Below, in pieces: positions 21,373 through 30,791 of a stretch of 64,000 nt of DNA. This stretch comes from Leishmania martiniquensis (taxonomy: Eukaryota > Euglenozoa > Kinetoplastea > Trypanosomatida > Trypanosomatidae), in contig NC_090165.1 in the NCBI RefSeq assembly GCF_017916325.1, forward strand, positions 1,148,501 to 1,212,500, given 5' to 3'. The notes beneath the pieces were generated by a model, which worked only from the letters and a program-made list of their open reading frames with translations, searched no databases and had not been told where the DNA came from. Position 1 is the stretch's first letter, and every line of letters begins with the position of its first letter. The position numbers and the translations under genes were made by a program.

Positions 21373-22617
21373 CTAGAGCATCAGCCACTCTTCCTCATTC
21401 ACCGTCTTCTCCAACTCGCAGTAGTCCACGTCCTGTGTATCAAGCTCCTTCTCGTACAGCGATATCCACGGAGCAGCCTCTTTCACAGAAGACTGTGACA
21501 TTTCCAAAATGGTCTCCAAGAGACGACGGAGCGAGCTCAGGTCTACGTAGTTTGGGGGGAGAAGAAGGTTGCGGATACGCACTTTGTCGAATGGAATGCC
21601 TAGAACAAAGCTGCCGCGCCTCGCAATTCCTTCGAGCTGCTTTGTATGCGGAACTTGTCGCTTTCGGAGCCAGTGATTATCAGCAGCGATAGTGATCAGA
21701 AAAATGTCACTTCCGCGGACATACATAAAGTCGGGCAGTCCATACACAGAGTCGTCGTGCGCAATATGACTCTTGTTATCCCCAAAATCGAACAGCGTCT
21801 CTTTGCTTGCACTCACATGCAAAAGCACTCGACCGTTTGAAACAGGGTTTGCGGTGCTATTTTTTGTAGACAAGCAGTGAATCAGAAAACGGCTTAAGGA
21901 CGACCTGTATCCTGAAACAATGTTGAACCCTAGAAAATCGTGAATCACGTCAATTTGTTCATAGCGAGAAACAATGTAGGCCAGCAGCTCCACAAAAGGG
22001 TTTGTTTCGTCAACCGACAGCTTTCCAGTCGACGGGTCTTGAACAATGATATTACTAAAGGCCTCATCAAATGTACCTTGCAGGCCCATGCTGTAAATAC
22101 AGCATAATCGCTCCAGCAACCGATGATCTCGAGAGCCATAGACCTCTAGGCGCAGAAAAGCATCTCGGAGCTCCTTTGCCTTGTTGACCTCGCCTCTCCA
22201 TCGAAGTTTGGAAGCCTCTTCCTGAAGCCATGCGCGGTTTTTCTCACGCACACTCTCTGGTGGAACACTAGTGATCGATGCCACTGTTTCAATATCACTG
22301 AGCACGTGTTTGCGCTCTTCCGCCTGATTTAGACAGAGGCTCTTCAGTGTCTCCTGCTGGAGCAATACTTTCTCTCGCTCTGCCGGAGAAAGAAGTGGGG
22401 GAACTCGAAACTCCCACTTATTCAGACGCCACTTCGCAATGTAAGACTCCGTCTGCTCAAGCAAAGTGAGCACGTCTTTTGATGCGCTAAGATTGCCATA
22501 CTTCAGCAACATATCCTTGTGATTGAGCGCCCTCGCTCCATAAGTCGCATGCCACCGCGCTGCGTTCGCCCCTCCCAATCGTTGCGCCCCATTAAAGAAG
22601 CGCAGCTGTGTTCTCAT
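21373..22617 (-). CDS. Unknown protein, probably mitochondrial
   Basis: The 414-residue protein begins MRTQLRFFNGAQRLGGANAA, a basic start without acidic residues that fits a mitochondrial presequence. Residues about 55-160 are helical and charged. The C-terminal third holds GLPDFMYVRGSDIFLITIAA followed by a basic stretch and QLEGIARRG, an order that vaguely recalls the PD-(D/E)XK nuclease-like fold of some trypanosomatid mitochondrial RNA proteins, but the catalytic Lys is not in place. The extreme C-terminus is acidic (EKTVNEEEWLML). Codon usage is more AT-rich than in genes further left, as in its neighbours next to the strand switch. No family is recognised with confidence. Confidence 0.78.
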   Translation of the reverse strand: MRTQLRFFNGAQRLGGANAARWHATYGARALNHKDMLLKYGNLSASKDVLTLLEQTESYIAKWRLNKWEFRVPPLLSPAEREKVLLQQETLKSLCLNQAEERKHVLSDIETVASITSVPPESVREKNRAWLQEEASKLRWRGEVNKAKELRDAFLRLEVYGSRDHRLLERLCCIYSMGLQGTFDEAFSNIIVQDPSTGKLSVDETNPFVELLAYIVSRYEQIDVIHDFLGFNIVSGYRSSLSRFLIHCLSTKNSTANPVSNGRVLLHVSASKETLFDFGDNKSHIAHDDSVYGLPDFMYVRGSDIFLITIAADNHWLRKRQVPHTKQLEGIARRGSFVLGIPFDKVRIRNLLLPPNYVDLSSLRRLLETILEMSQSSVKEAAPWISLYEKELDTQDVDYCELEKTVNEEEWLML

Positions 22618-23214
22618 AATATTGCCTTTTCAATGTTTACAAAGTAACGGTATACGAAACCTAATACCTATGTGTGGCATAATGACTTCGCATCGTTCGC
22701 GTCGAAGACAAAAGATATGGCATATGACCAAGCAAAGAAAGACGGGATCCTAGTACTTAGATAATTCGTGACAGACCAAAATCATATGCAACCCCCTATG
22801 TTCCAAACAGACATCTCTCTCTGCATCATCTGCAATTTCGCGCGTGAGGAAGCAGCGTCGTCGCTCGGAACTCTCGTTATGCTTGAAAAGCAAGGAGAAG
22901 CATTTACACAGCTCGGGACGGACTCATTTCTTCAGGATCGCATTCCTCTTCGTCGTCATTGTCACTTGCTCCATGCCTTCTACAGTACATGTCTAACTAA
23001 TAAGGCAACGTTTCAGACTCCGATAGACCTCTCAAAGAAGGGCACCGATCGAAGAGCAAATACAAACACTATCGACAGATCGGCTTCCTAAGGCTTGCAA
23101 AAGACGGCATCACTCATGTGGCAACTCTTTCGGAAACTTGATATGAAGGTGCTCCAAGATCCAGCCCACAGGTGCCTCAATCACGAAGGAAACTAGGAAA
23201 GCGGTGAGAGCAGT
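22618..23214. other. Intergenic, AT-richer, no gene
   Basis: No coding region is supported. A 107-codon frame at 22768-23091 lies on the plus strand, opposite to the transcription unit, and looks non-coding. Confidence 0.5.
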
Positions 23215-23640
23215 TCAAAAAGACTCTTTCGAGTGAATATGACGCAGCCACTCTGCGTCGAGGGTGCTACCACCCCATTCAATGTAGTGATTGTCCATTG
23301 GCGAGTGCATCAACGAATCGAGATATGGTTTTTCTCCGTATTCACCAAACGCGTTGGCAGCTAAAAATTTGGGCAGTCCAAACGGGAAAACGAAGTAGCA
23401 CGGAAAGAACCACATTAAGAGACGGCGAAACATCTCCCACGTCGTTTCGTATCGGCGAGTGTCACGATCAATCCAGAGCTCCTGGCGACCATATCCCCAA
23501 AACATCCAGAAGTTCAGGTGATACTGATGGAACACAGACGTATTCGGGGCCTCCCGTGGGTAGTTGAACGGGTACTTTGCCTCATTGTGCATCTCGAACT
23601 CCTGGTACCGGTAGACTTTCACGACTGTCCGCCGAAGCAT
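23215..23640 (-). CDS. Small single-pass membrane protein, possible respiratory-chain subunit
   Basis: This 141-residue protein is rich in Trp, Tyr and Phe and has one hydrophobic segment near residues 70-90 (LLMWFFPCYFVFPFGLPKFL). An N-terminal MLRRTVVKVYRYQEFEMHN could target mitochondria. The aromatic, single-helix build resembles accessory subunits of mitochondrial respiratory complexes of trypanosomatids, many of which have no homologue outside the group. That assignment is only an inference from composition and from the neighbouring gene of similar style. The start is a clean ATG at 23640-23638. Codon usage is AT-richer than average for the window. Confidence 0.72.
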   Translation of the reverse strand: MLRRTVVKVYRYQEFEMHNEAKYPFNYPREAPNTSVFHQYHLNFWMFWGYGRQELWIDRDTRRYETTWEMFRRLLMWFFPCYFVFPFGLPKFLAANAFGEYGEKPYLDSLMHSPMDNHYIEWGGSTLDAEWLRHIHSKESF

Positions 23641-24049
23641 CTTTGATAACCCAAAAAAATAGTGAAGGCACAGTATTCAATGCAGGGTCTCCGGCCTATG
23701 AGCGAGCTACGGTGAGAGATGATTAGGATGAAAGAGAAAAAACACGTACAGGTAATGAGGAGAGCAGAAGGTTGCAGTATTCGCTCATGCCCATATTTAT
23801 GCGACTAGAATCCTGCCGACAGCGTTACAGGTGGATAGAAAAATGTGCAGAGCTGAGTCCGCTCATGCAACTGCTCTTCAGACACTTCTGCAGGAAAGTG
23901 GAAGGCAATCGAGTCAACAAAAGAATTGCATCTATACACGAGACAAACACCTTTATCCGTTCAAGTCTTCGTTTTTTTTTTTTTGAATGAAGCAAACCTC
24001 GTCAACGGTGCTGTGAATAACGCCACAGGAAAAAGTTCACTGCTGCAGC
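23641..24049. other. Intergenic, AT-richer, no gene
   Basis: A T-run at 23971-23983 on the plus strand is the only notable feature, and no gene is seen. Confidence 0.5.
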
Positions 24050-24337
24050 TTAGCGATCCTCGTCATCAGCATCAAAAATACCTTCGCCTAGCTTCCACCA
24101 CGCCAGTGTGTAGTACATATGGAGGTCGTGGTGCTTTTCAGCTTCGTTCAGGTCGCTCCAGCCCTCTCCGGCAAGGGGCCAGTGATACATGGAGCGATAA
24201 GTGGAGAAGTACCATGGGATGTTCTTGTCTAGCTTCTTCACAAAACCAGGTTCTTTCATCCCATGGGGAAACTCACCTCTGGTGGTGAGCTCCAGATTGG
24301 CATATTTCATGCACCAGCGGCTAGATTTTCGAATCAT
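24050..24337 (-). CDS. Small aromatic-rich protein next to the strand switch, possibly mitochondrial
   Basis: The 95-residue protein starts MIRKSSRWCMKYANLELTTR and is unusually rich in Trp, Tyr and His (for example KNIPWYFSTYRSMYHWPLAG and LHMYYTLAWWKLGEG). It ends acidic (DADDEDR). There is no classical membrane helix. Composition and place beside the 141-residue protein suggest a respiratory-complex accessory subunit or similar small mitochondrial protein, but no family is recognised. It is the first minus-strand gene after the divergent strand switch, so it would be promoter-proximal in the left unit. The gene is short and the case for coding rests on the clean ATG, the amino acid pattern and the strand. 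Confidence 0.6.
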   Translation of the reverse strand: MIRKSSRWCMKYANLELTTRGEFPHGMKEPGFVKKLDKNIPWYFSTYRSMYHWPLAGEGWSDLNEAEKHHDLHMYYTLAWWKLGEGIFDADDEDR

Positions 24338-26889
24338 TGAAGAGAATGCTACCTATTTGCAGGTTCGAAAGTTGTGAGTGAAGGATGTAGAAAGGAGAAA
24401 AGGAGGTAAAGAAATGGTATCGAGAGCTTCAATAGAGTCGAGCGGGATAAAAGCCGACTCAAGGGGAAGCGACAAGTGCGGCATCATTTTTTCTTACCTT
24501 GGGCACACACTACGGGTATCCCAACGAGGTGGCAACACCAATCCCTGGTGTTTGCTCTGTTTAAAATCCTTTGAGTGCTAAACAAGGTTATGACGGTGCA
24601 GGAAAAGAGTAAGTGCAATTTCTGTTTTTAGGTGCATCCTGAAGGGGTCGGAAAGTAAGGAGGACAACGATCCAATAACAAAAATACGGAAATATCCACT
24701 GGCGTTTAGAGAAAGATTCGCAGCATCGTGATGCTTCCCGTCACAGTCAGCAGCATACGGTGCGCGACGTCAATGGGGAATGGAAGTCGTTAAGAGGGGG
24801 CTTTGGCCACAATTGTGGCTGTTCGCCCATGACCCCGTCAAAGGAGCTGGTCGAAAAAGCTGCCGATAAGAAAGCCGGTGGAGCACAGCTACCCCCCCCT
24901 CCATCGGAACTGACTTCACAGCATGATTGCTTTCAGGTACCAAGGAGCTCTTCTACAATAGATCATGCACGCGCAGAAGCCACTAAACCTTTTGTCGATC
25001 CCTTACCATACGCCTTGCAGGGAGGGGGGAACAACTTCCACTGTTTCCTTGCTTTTTCGAAGCTGGACGGTGAAGCGTGGCGTCTGCTGCCAGCTGCTTC
25101 GGCTTATCGAGATCGACCAATAGATAAACCACTGTCATCTAATTGTGAATATCCGGAAGAGAAACCTTGCCAATTTCAAGGTCAGGGAGTGCAGCTTTTC
25201 GAGCCTCAAAATGAGGACTTCTTTCTCGTTGAATTCGGTGTAACTTTACTATCTCGTCTTCGGCGACAAATACTTTAACCTTTTTCAATCTCTGCAGTGT
25301 TTGTTTTAATAGTGGGCTGGCGATGCGTGTTGTAAGATTGCGTCTCCCACTTGGCGAAAACCAAGGAAATTTCGAGTTGCATTAGAGCTCGGCGAACTTA
25401 CAGACGAGTTGCCGGTGCCCTAGAAGAGAGGAAATTACCGGAGGCTTTTTTCTTCGATCGGACAGTTGATGCCTTGTATTCATACGGGTGGTCCTTTTGG
25501 GAAGCGCTCGAAGTTTGCAGACTCACTTTTTCGGGTTCTCATTGTGAAAGGAGTGGTGCTGTAGACGCGTTCATGTTTGAAAATTACAGGGTTGCCCATG
25601 CGATTATCAGATGCTCTTATTGTTTCCTTTTTTCATGGGGAGAGGTCTCGTCTTGCTGAATTCAGTGCTTCATATATGTTAGGAGGCAATCACTATTGAA
25701 GTGAATTCTCACTTTGACCTTCAAAACAACTTGAGCTCTCATATTACCCCAGCCACGCCAACTCACCTCTCTTCTTCAGATGGCCTGCGGACAGAAACAA
25801 AGGTGTGGACGATTACCTTAAGGCTTTGAATTTCTGCTATCTATTCTTGGCGCAAGCTTTACTGTGCCAGTGAGTCAGAGAAAAAAGATACCTCATGGAC
25901 GACTATCTCCGTTTCAGCCTTTGATATGGTCCTCTTGCTTTTTTCCTTCGTGTCCATAAAGTGTATCAGTGAAAGACATAATGACCACCGAAGTCTTGAG
26001 TAGTTTTTTCTTTGATGAAAGGGGAAACAACCTATTCTTTGCGCAGTGCGCTTCATGCTTTCGTAGGCTACTCTGCTGAGTGTGTCAGAGCCAGTAGCTG
26101 AATTGCGGTGTGCTGCTGCTTCCTAGGAAGGTATGCATGAAGTAGCGATCGAGTCCGAAACCACTCCCCGAACCTGTGCGCGCATTGCGCGGTGTACATA
26201 TATTTTCATTACTTCATTGATAGGTGTCTTTTTGACGTTAATTATGCACCATGGCAGAGTTTTCGATGCTCAACGAGATCAGCGTGCACAAATGTGAGTA
26301 TCTAATGATGACCTGTGCAGCCCTATATCAAGTCAAGTTTCAGTTCTAGCAGCAAGTCTTCTTGTGATGCGTCGACTAAGCCCTCCTTTGAGAATCATAC
26401 AGTGATATGGTTTCCGAAAGGATGCGCTTTCAGGCCTCACAGTCTTGCGAAAAGCGTCTTCTTTGTCCATCTGTTTTGCTTAGCAACTGAAGTCGACAAA
26501 TTTTAGGGACTCTTCCGAAAACTTTTTTGTGACGATACCTCATGTGTTAACTGACTTCTCGAGATACGCCGCGCTGAGAATATTATCTGGAGCTGTTCCT
26601 ATTCGTGTAGCTACGTTTTTTCAAGCTTGACTGCCTTTCTAGTCCACCCTCCCTCAGAACTCCTTTGATTTCCGGAGATCCTGTTCGTGGGCGGGAACCT
26701 TCTTAAGTAGAGTGTGCGTGTCACTCCACGAGGGGGTTTTGTACAAAAATCTACTGAAATTCTTTTCTAATTCAGTGCCGATGTAACAAACTTTGCGAGG
26801 ATTCTTCTGAGTAAACATGACGCCGACTATGATGACTGATTCTCACAGTTCTCATACGTTTGCTGCCCATGACAGCCGAAAAGAGCTGC

Positions 26890-26910
26890 TATATATATAT
26901 ATATATATAT
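26890..26910. repeat. TA dinucleotide repeat in the strand switch
   Basis: An uninterrupted TA run of 21 bases lies inside the divergent strand-switch region; it would melt easily and exclude nucleosomes. Confidence 0.9.
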
Positions 26911-27668
26911 GTATGCACTTGCTTCCAGGCAGTCACCTTCCAGTCCTGCTATGTCATATCTGACGAAGCTTAAACGACTACTTGAAGCCACCGTGTTAGT
27001 TGTCTGAGGGCTTTTTGTTTTTGATGTGCAAGTCTCTGCGGCGACTTCTATTTGGTGCCATGAGGGCAACTAGACAACAAGGCAGCAGAATAGCGCATTT
27101 GGTCTTCCAGTTCTTTGTGATTTAATTTTCATGTTATTCTGTTAAAATGTTACACTGCTCTCTTCTGATGTGATGACTTATGCTTGCTTCCTAGTGAAGT
27201 CGTGCGGGGCGGTTGCGCTGTCGCGCACGTTGTGAAGGACGCTGGACCTTTACTGAGTGCTTTCTCGTTTCTGCCGAAATGCGACCCTTGTCATTTAGAA
27301 TGATCTTGAACTCTGCGCAGCCACAATTCAGCGCGAGTGGCAAAGGAGAGAGACAAAGCGGAATATGCATAAAAATCGACTCTAGGGTGCTACGCGCAGA
27401 TGTTAGTGAAAACTTATGAGCGACTTCTAGTGCCCTCTTTTTCAATCTTTCGCCTCTGGTGGTCGTGGCTCTTTAGATGCTTGCTGTGCTTATGGTGTCA
27501 TGTTTTGCTTGCCGAGGCTTCCCGGGAGCGCTGTGCTGGATGCATAGGGAAGGCCTTTTCGTTTTATTTTGCGCCTTCATCTACTCTCCTGCACACTCTA
27601 CTTCTATTTTCTCTCATTGCATTTTTTCTAGGGTTGCGTATGATTTATGCATGAGCGACTCTTCTATA

Positions 27669-27698
27669 CATATATATATAGAGAGAGGGAGAGAGAGT
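27669..27698. repeat. TA run followed by GA run
   Basis: A short TA repeat is joined directly to a GA-rich repeat, about 520 bp before the first plus-strand gene. Confidence 0.8.
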
Positions 27699-28214
27699 GC
27701 ATAGTCGTGTACTCTGCTGCTCTTCTTTCCTCTCCCTATCTTTGATGTCGAGGTTCTCAAAAGGTATGGATATTATTCTTGGGTTTCGTTCTGCATGCAC
27801 AGCTCTGAATGCTGATGTAGGGGAAAAAAGAAAGTGAGCTAGCTCAGTGCTGGCGCCATCTTCACTCGTTGAGAAAAAGGTTCGCTATTTTTTCTGAGAC
27901 TGATGGCGTCACGCAGTATACTTCCTTGCTTTTGTGAAAGCTAATTGGGCTCTTTGATATTGCCATATCCTGTATGTTTTTTTTCTCGCAGGTGCGTGCG
28001 CGTGCAGCTGATTTATTATTCTGCAGTACTTTGTGCTTTCACGTATGTGCCGTGTGCGTCCTGTTTTGCCTTTCATTCGGTTACTTGGAGCTTAGCATGC
28101 AACATCATCTCACTTTCTTTCCTCATACTCTGTTCTACCCCGCGGCTTTTCCGATTTTGACATTTTGACGTCTACACCCTGCGACACAATCAGGCTCTAC
28201 ACACCGATGGATTC

Positions 28215-29999
28215 ATGAGAAGATTTTTACCTATCCAGATGTTAGTTGATATCCACTTGAAGGCTCTCACGCTGAGCAACACCTACTTCACAGCAGCCCC
28301 ACGAGCTGAAGAAAATGAAAAGCTGCGTCTTTCCAACGCTGAGAAGGGTAAAGTGGTCACTCGCTTTCCTCCAGAGGCCAGCGGGTTTCTGCATATAGGC
28401 CACGCAAAAGCTGCGCTGATCAATCGCATGCTGGCAGATGCATATGAGGGAAAAATGCTTTTCCGCTTTGATGACACGAACCCGTCGAAAGAAAAGGAGC
28501 ATTTTGAGGACGCTATAGAGGAGGATCTCGAGACGCTGGGCGTGCCGTACGATTTCGGGCCAACATACTCGTCGGACTACTTTGATCTGATGTTCGAAAA
28601 GGCAGAGGATATGATCAAGCGTGGTTTGGCTTACTGTGACAAGACACCGCGAGAGGAGATGCAGAAGTGCCGCTTCGACGGTATTCCGACAAAGTACCGC
28701 GATGCGTCTGTAGAGGAGAACCTGCGCCTGTGGAATGAAATGAAGAAGGGCACTGAGGAAGGCCAGATCACGTGCCTGCGTGCCAAGGTGTCCATCGATG
28801 ACGCCAACAAGGCAATGCGGGACCCCGTCATGTACCGCGTGAACCTCACCCCGCATGCCCGTCAGGGGACAAAGCAAGTGGCATACCCTACCTACGACTT
28901 CTGCTGTCCTCTAGTCGATTCCGTTGAGGGTGTAACCCACGCTCTTCGGACGAATGAGTATCACGACCGCAATGCCCAATACTACTGGTTCTGCGACGCG
29001 ATGGGGATCCGGAAGCCGATTATTGAGGACTTCTCGCGGCTCAATATGGAGTATTCAGTGATGTCCAAGCGAAAGCTCACGAAGCTAGTTGAGACGCACG
29101 TGGTGGACGGGTGGGACGACCCGCGACTCCCAACGGTGCGTGCTCTGGTGCGCCGAGGTATGAAAATCGAGGCCCTCCGTCAGTTTGTGTCGGAGCAAGG
29201 CATGTCCAAGACCGTGAACTTCATGGAATGGTCGAAGATTTGGTATTTTAATTCACAGATTGTCGATCCAACAAGTCCCCGCTACACGGTGGTGTCGAAC
29301 ACGCTGAAGGTCCGCTGCACTGTTGAGGGCCAGAAGCACATGGAGGCTGCGAAGAAGCCGCTTCACAAGAAAAACCCCGGCATGGGCGAAAAGACCTATT
29401 ACAGGTCAGATGTTGTCTTTTTAGACGCCGAGGACGTCACGCTCATCAAGGAAGGCGAGGAGGTGACGCTGATGGACTGGGGCAATGCGTTCATCAAGGA
29501 CATCGAGCGTCCGAGCGCCGATGCTCTTCCTACGGAGGCCACAATTGTTCTGCACCCCGAGGGCGATGTCAAGAAGACGAAGTTCAAGTTTACATGGGTG
29601 CCTGAGAGCGACAGGGCCGTAATCCTGGTTCTGAATGAGTACGATAATCTCTTGACCAAGAAGAAACCGGACCCGGAGGAGAGCATTGATGACATCATTG
29701 CCCCCGTTTCCCTCTACTCGCAAGAGGTCATTGGCGAGGAGGCGTTGGCGGTGGTAAAGAAGGGTGACATTGTCCAGCTGGAGCGCCGCGGCTTCTACAT
29801 CGTGGATAACGACGCATCTGAGAAGAAGGTGCTCATCTCTATTCCGGATGGTCGCGACAAGGTGAATCACCTTTCCGCGAAGGCGCAGTACCTGAAGACA
29901 GTGCCGAAGAAGGCGTCCGCCGCTGACGAGCTGGCAGCCAAGCGTGCAGCGAAGGCAGCGAAAAAGGCCGCACAGAAGGCAGCGGCGAAGAGCAGCTAG
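28215..29999 (+). CDS. GluRS: Glutamyl-tRNA synthetase, eukaryotic cytosolic type
   Basis: The 594-residue class I synthetase charges tRNA-Glu with glutamate. The HIGH motif is at 60-63 in ASGFLHIGHAKAALIN, the ATP-site FRFDDTNPSKE follows at 83-93, and the KMSKS counterpart is VMSKRKL at 282-288. The segments YPTYDFCCPLVDSVEGVTHA and ALRTNEYHDRNAQYYW closely match the eukaryotic GluRS part of the bifunctional human enzyme as recalled, which separates it from GlnRS. The C-terminal half is the beta-barrel anticodon-binding region, and the last 30 residues are a Lys/Ala-rich tail. It lacks the N-terminal GST-like domain of the yeast enzyme. A second in-frame ATG at 28239 is a possible alternative start. 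It is the first plus-strand gene after the strand switch. Confidence 0.95.
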   Translation: MRRFLPIQMLVDIHLKALTLSNTYFTAAPRAEENEKLRLSNAEKGKVVTRFPPEASGFLHIGHAKAALINRMLADAYEGKMLFRFDDTNPSKEKEHFEDAIEEDLETLGVPYDFGPTYSSDYFDLMFEKAEDMIKRGLAYCDKTPREEMQKCRFDGIPTKYRDASVEENLRLWNEMKKGTEEGQITCLRAKVSIDDANKAMRDPVMYRVNLTPHARQGTKQVAYPTYDFCCPLVDSVEGVTHALRTNEYHDRNAQYYWFCDAMGIRKPIIEDFSRLNMEYSVMSKRKLTKLVETHVVDGWDDPRLPTVRALVRRGMKIEALRQFVSEQGMSKTVNFMEWSKIWYFNSQIVDPTSPRYTVVSNTLKVRCTVEGQKHMEAAKKPLHKKNPGMGEKTYYRSDVVFLDAEDVTLIKEGEEVTLMDWGNAFIKDIERPSADALPTEATIVLHPEGDVKKTKFKFTWVPESDRAVILVLNEYDNLLTKKKPDPEESIDDIIAPVSLYSQEVIGEEALAVVKKGDIVQLERRGFYIVDNDASEKKVLISIPDGRDKVNHLSAKAQYLKTVPKKASAADELAAKRAAKAAKKAAQKAAAKSS

Positions 30000-30791
30000 C
30001 GAGTCTCCAATGCAAGGATTCATTTTGTGCCCTGTGTCGCTGCCGTGGAAAACGTATCGCTGCTTGAACAGCATTCGTGTAGCTGCAGTCTTCTCTCTCA
30101 TGGCAATTCAGAGAGGGCCGAGGCTCGCTTTTATTCGACTGCACAGCAGGAGGACGAAAAAGTATTTGAGGAGGTGAAAAGAGATCCATGGGGCGCTACA
30201 GACACTCTTGAAGCGTTGACTTCATCCGCGAGCAGCGACGGCTTGCCTTCATTTTCTCGCCTTCGCCGTTATCTACCGTCTTTGCGTTTACTTTTCTCCT
30301 GTTACTCATGCCTGGCACTCGTGATAAATAAGTTCAATTTATTTTTGTAACGGTTGAGGAACTGCAGGGAAGGAATAAAGAAAGAGGGATTGGTGAGGAA
30401 AGGGACTGCCGCAGTTGCAGAAGCCTGTGCTTGTGCGCGTGCACAAGTCATTCTGCTTCCTTGTGCGTTTGCGGTAACCCTTCTCCCTACCGTCTGCATC
30501 GCTTCTCTATCCTGGCCTGTCTCGCTCTTTTTTCGCCAGTCACGTAAGATATCCTGACTTACACGTAATCGCTCTCATGCAACCACAAGGAGAAAAAAGA
30601 GGATAGCGAGAAGTAAGCGAGGGGGGGCTCCACGGCAGATGAGTGCGACCGTGGCAGGCTTCCATGGTACTGACTTCTGGTCTTGTGCTTACGAGTGAGC
30701 GCAGAGTCTCAGCGCTTTCTCTTCTTGCAAATCTTCGTCTATTTCTTCCCTTTGCACGATTGTGGTCGCCGAATGTCATGACACATCTGCC
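30000..30791. other. Intergenic region between GluRS and the helicase gene
   Basis: Pyrimidine-rich plus-strand patches at 30240-30310 and 30480-30540 provide trans-splice context for the helicase gene. No gene is seen. Confidence 0.5.

Larger units (their letters stand above)
24338..28214. promoter_or_regulatory. Divergent strand-switch region, presumed bidirectional Pol II start
   Basis: The flanking genes point away from each other (24337 leftwards, 28215 rightwards). The 3.9 kb between is clearly richer in A and T than the rest of the window and holds poly-T stretches, a TA repeat and a TA/GA repeat. In Leishmania such regions act as dispersed transcription start zones marked by modified histones and often by base J, without a TATA-type core promoter. 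No tRNA, snRNA or rRNA gene was recognised here. Two frames, 24829-25278 and one near 25351-25659, are open but look non-coding. Confidence 0.8.

Noticed and set aside
24829..25278. 149-codon frame inside the strand-switch region (open from a GTG at 24760)
   Set aside because: No ATG at the beginning of the frame, no recognisable domain, and it lies in the presumed start zone. Kept only as a weak possibility.
26150..26165. tRNA B-box-like GATCGAGTC in the strand switch
   Set aside because: No matching T-stem, acceptor stem or A-box could be built around it.
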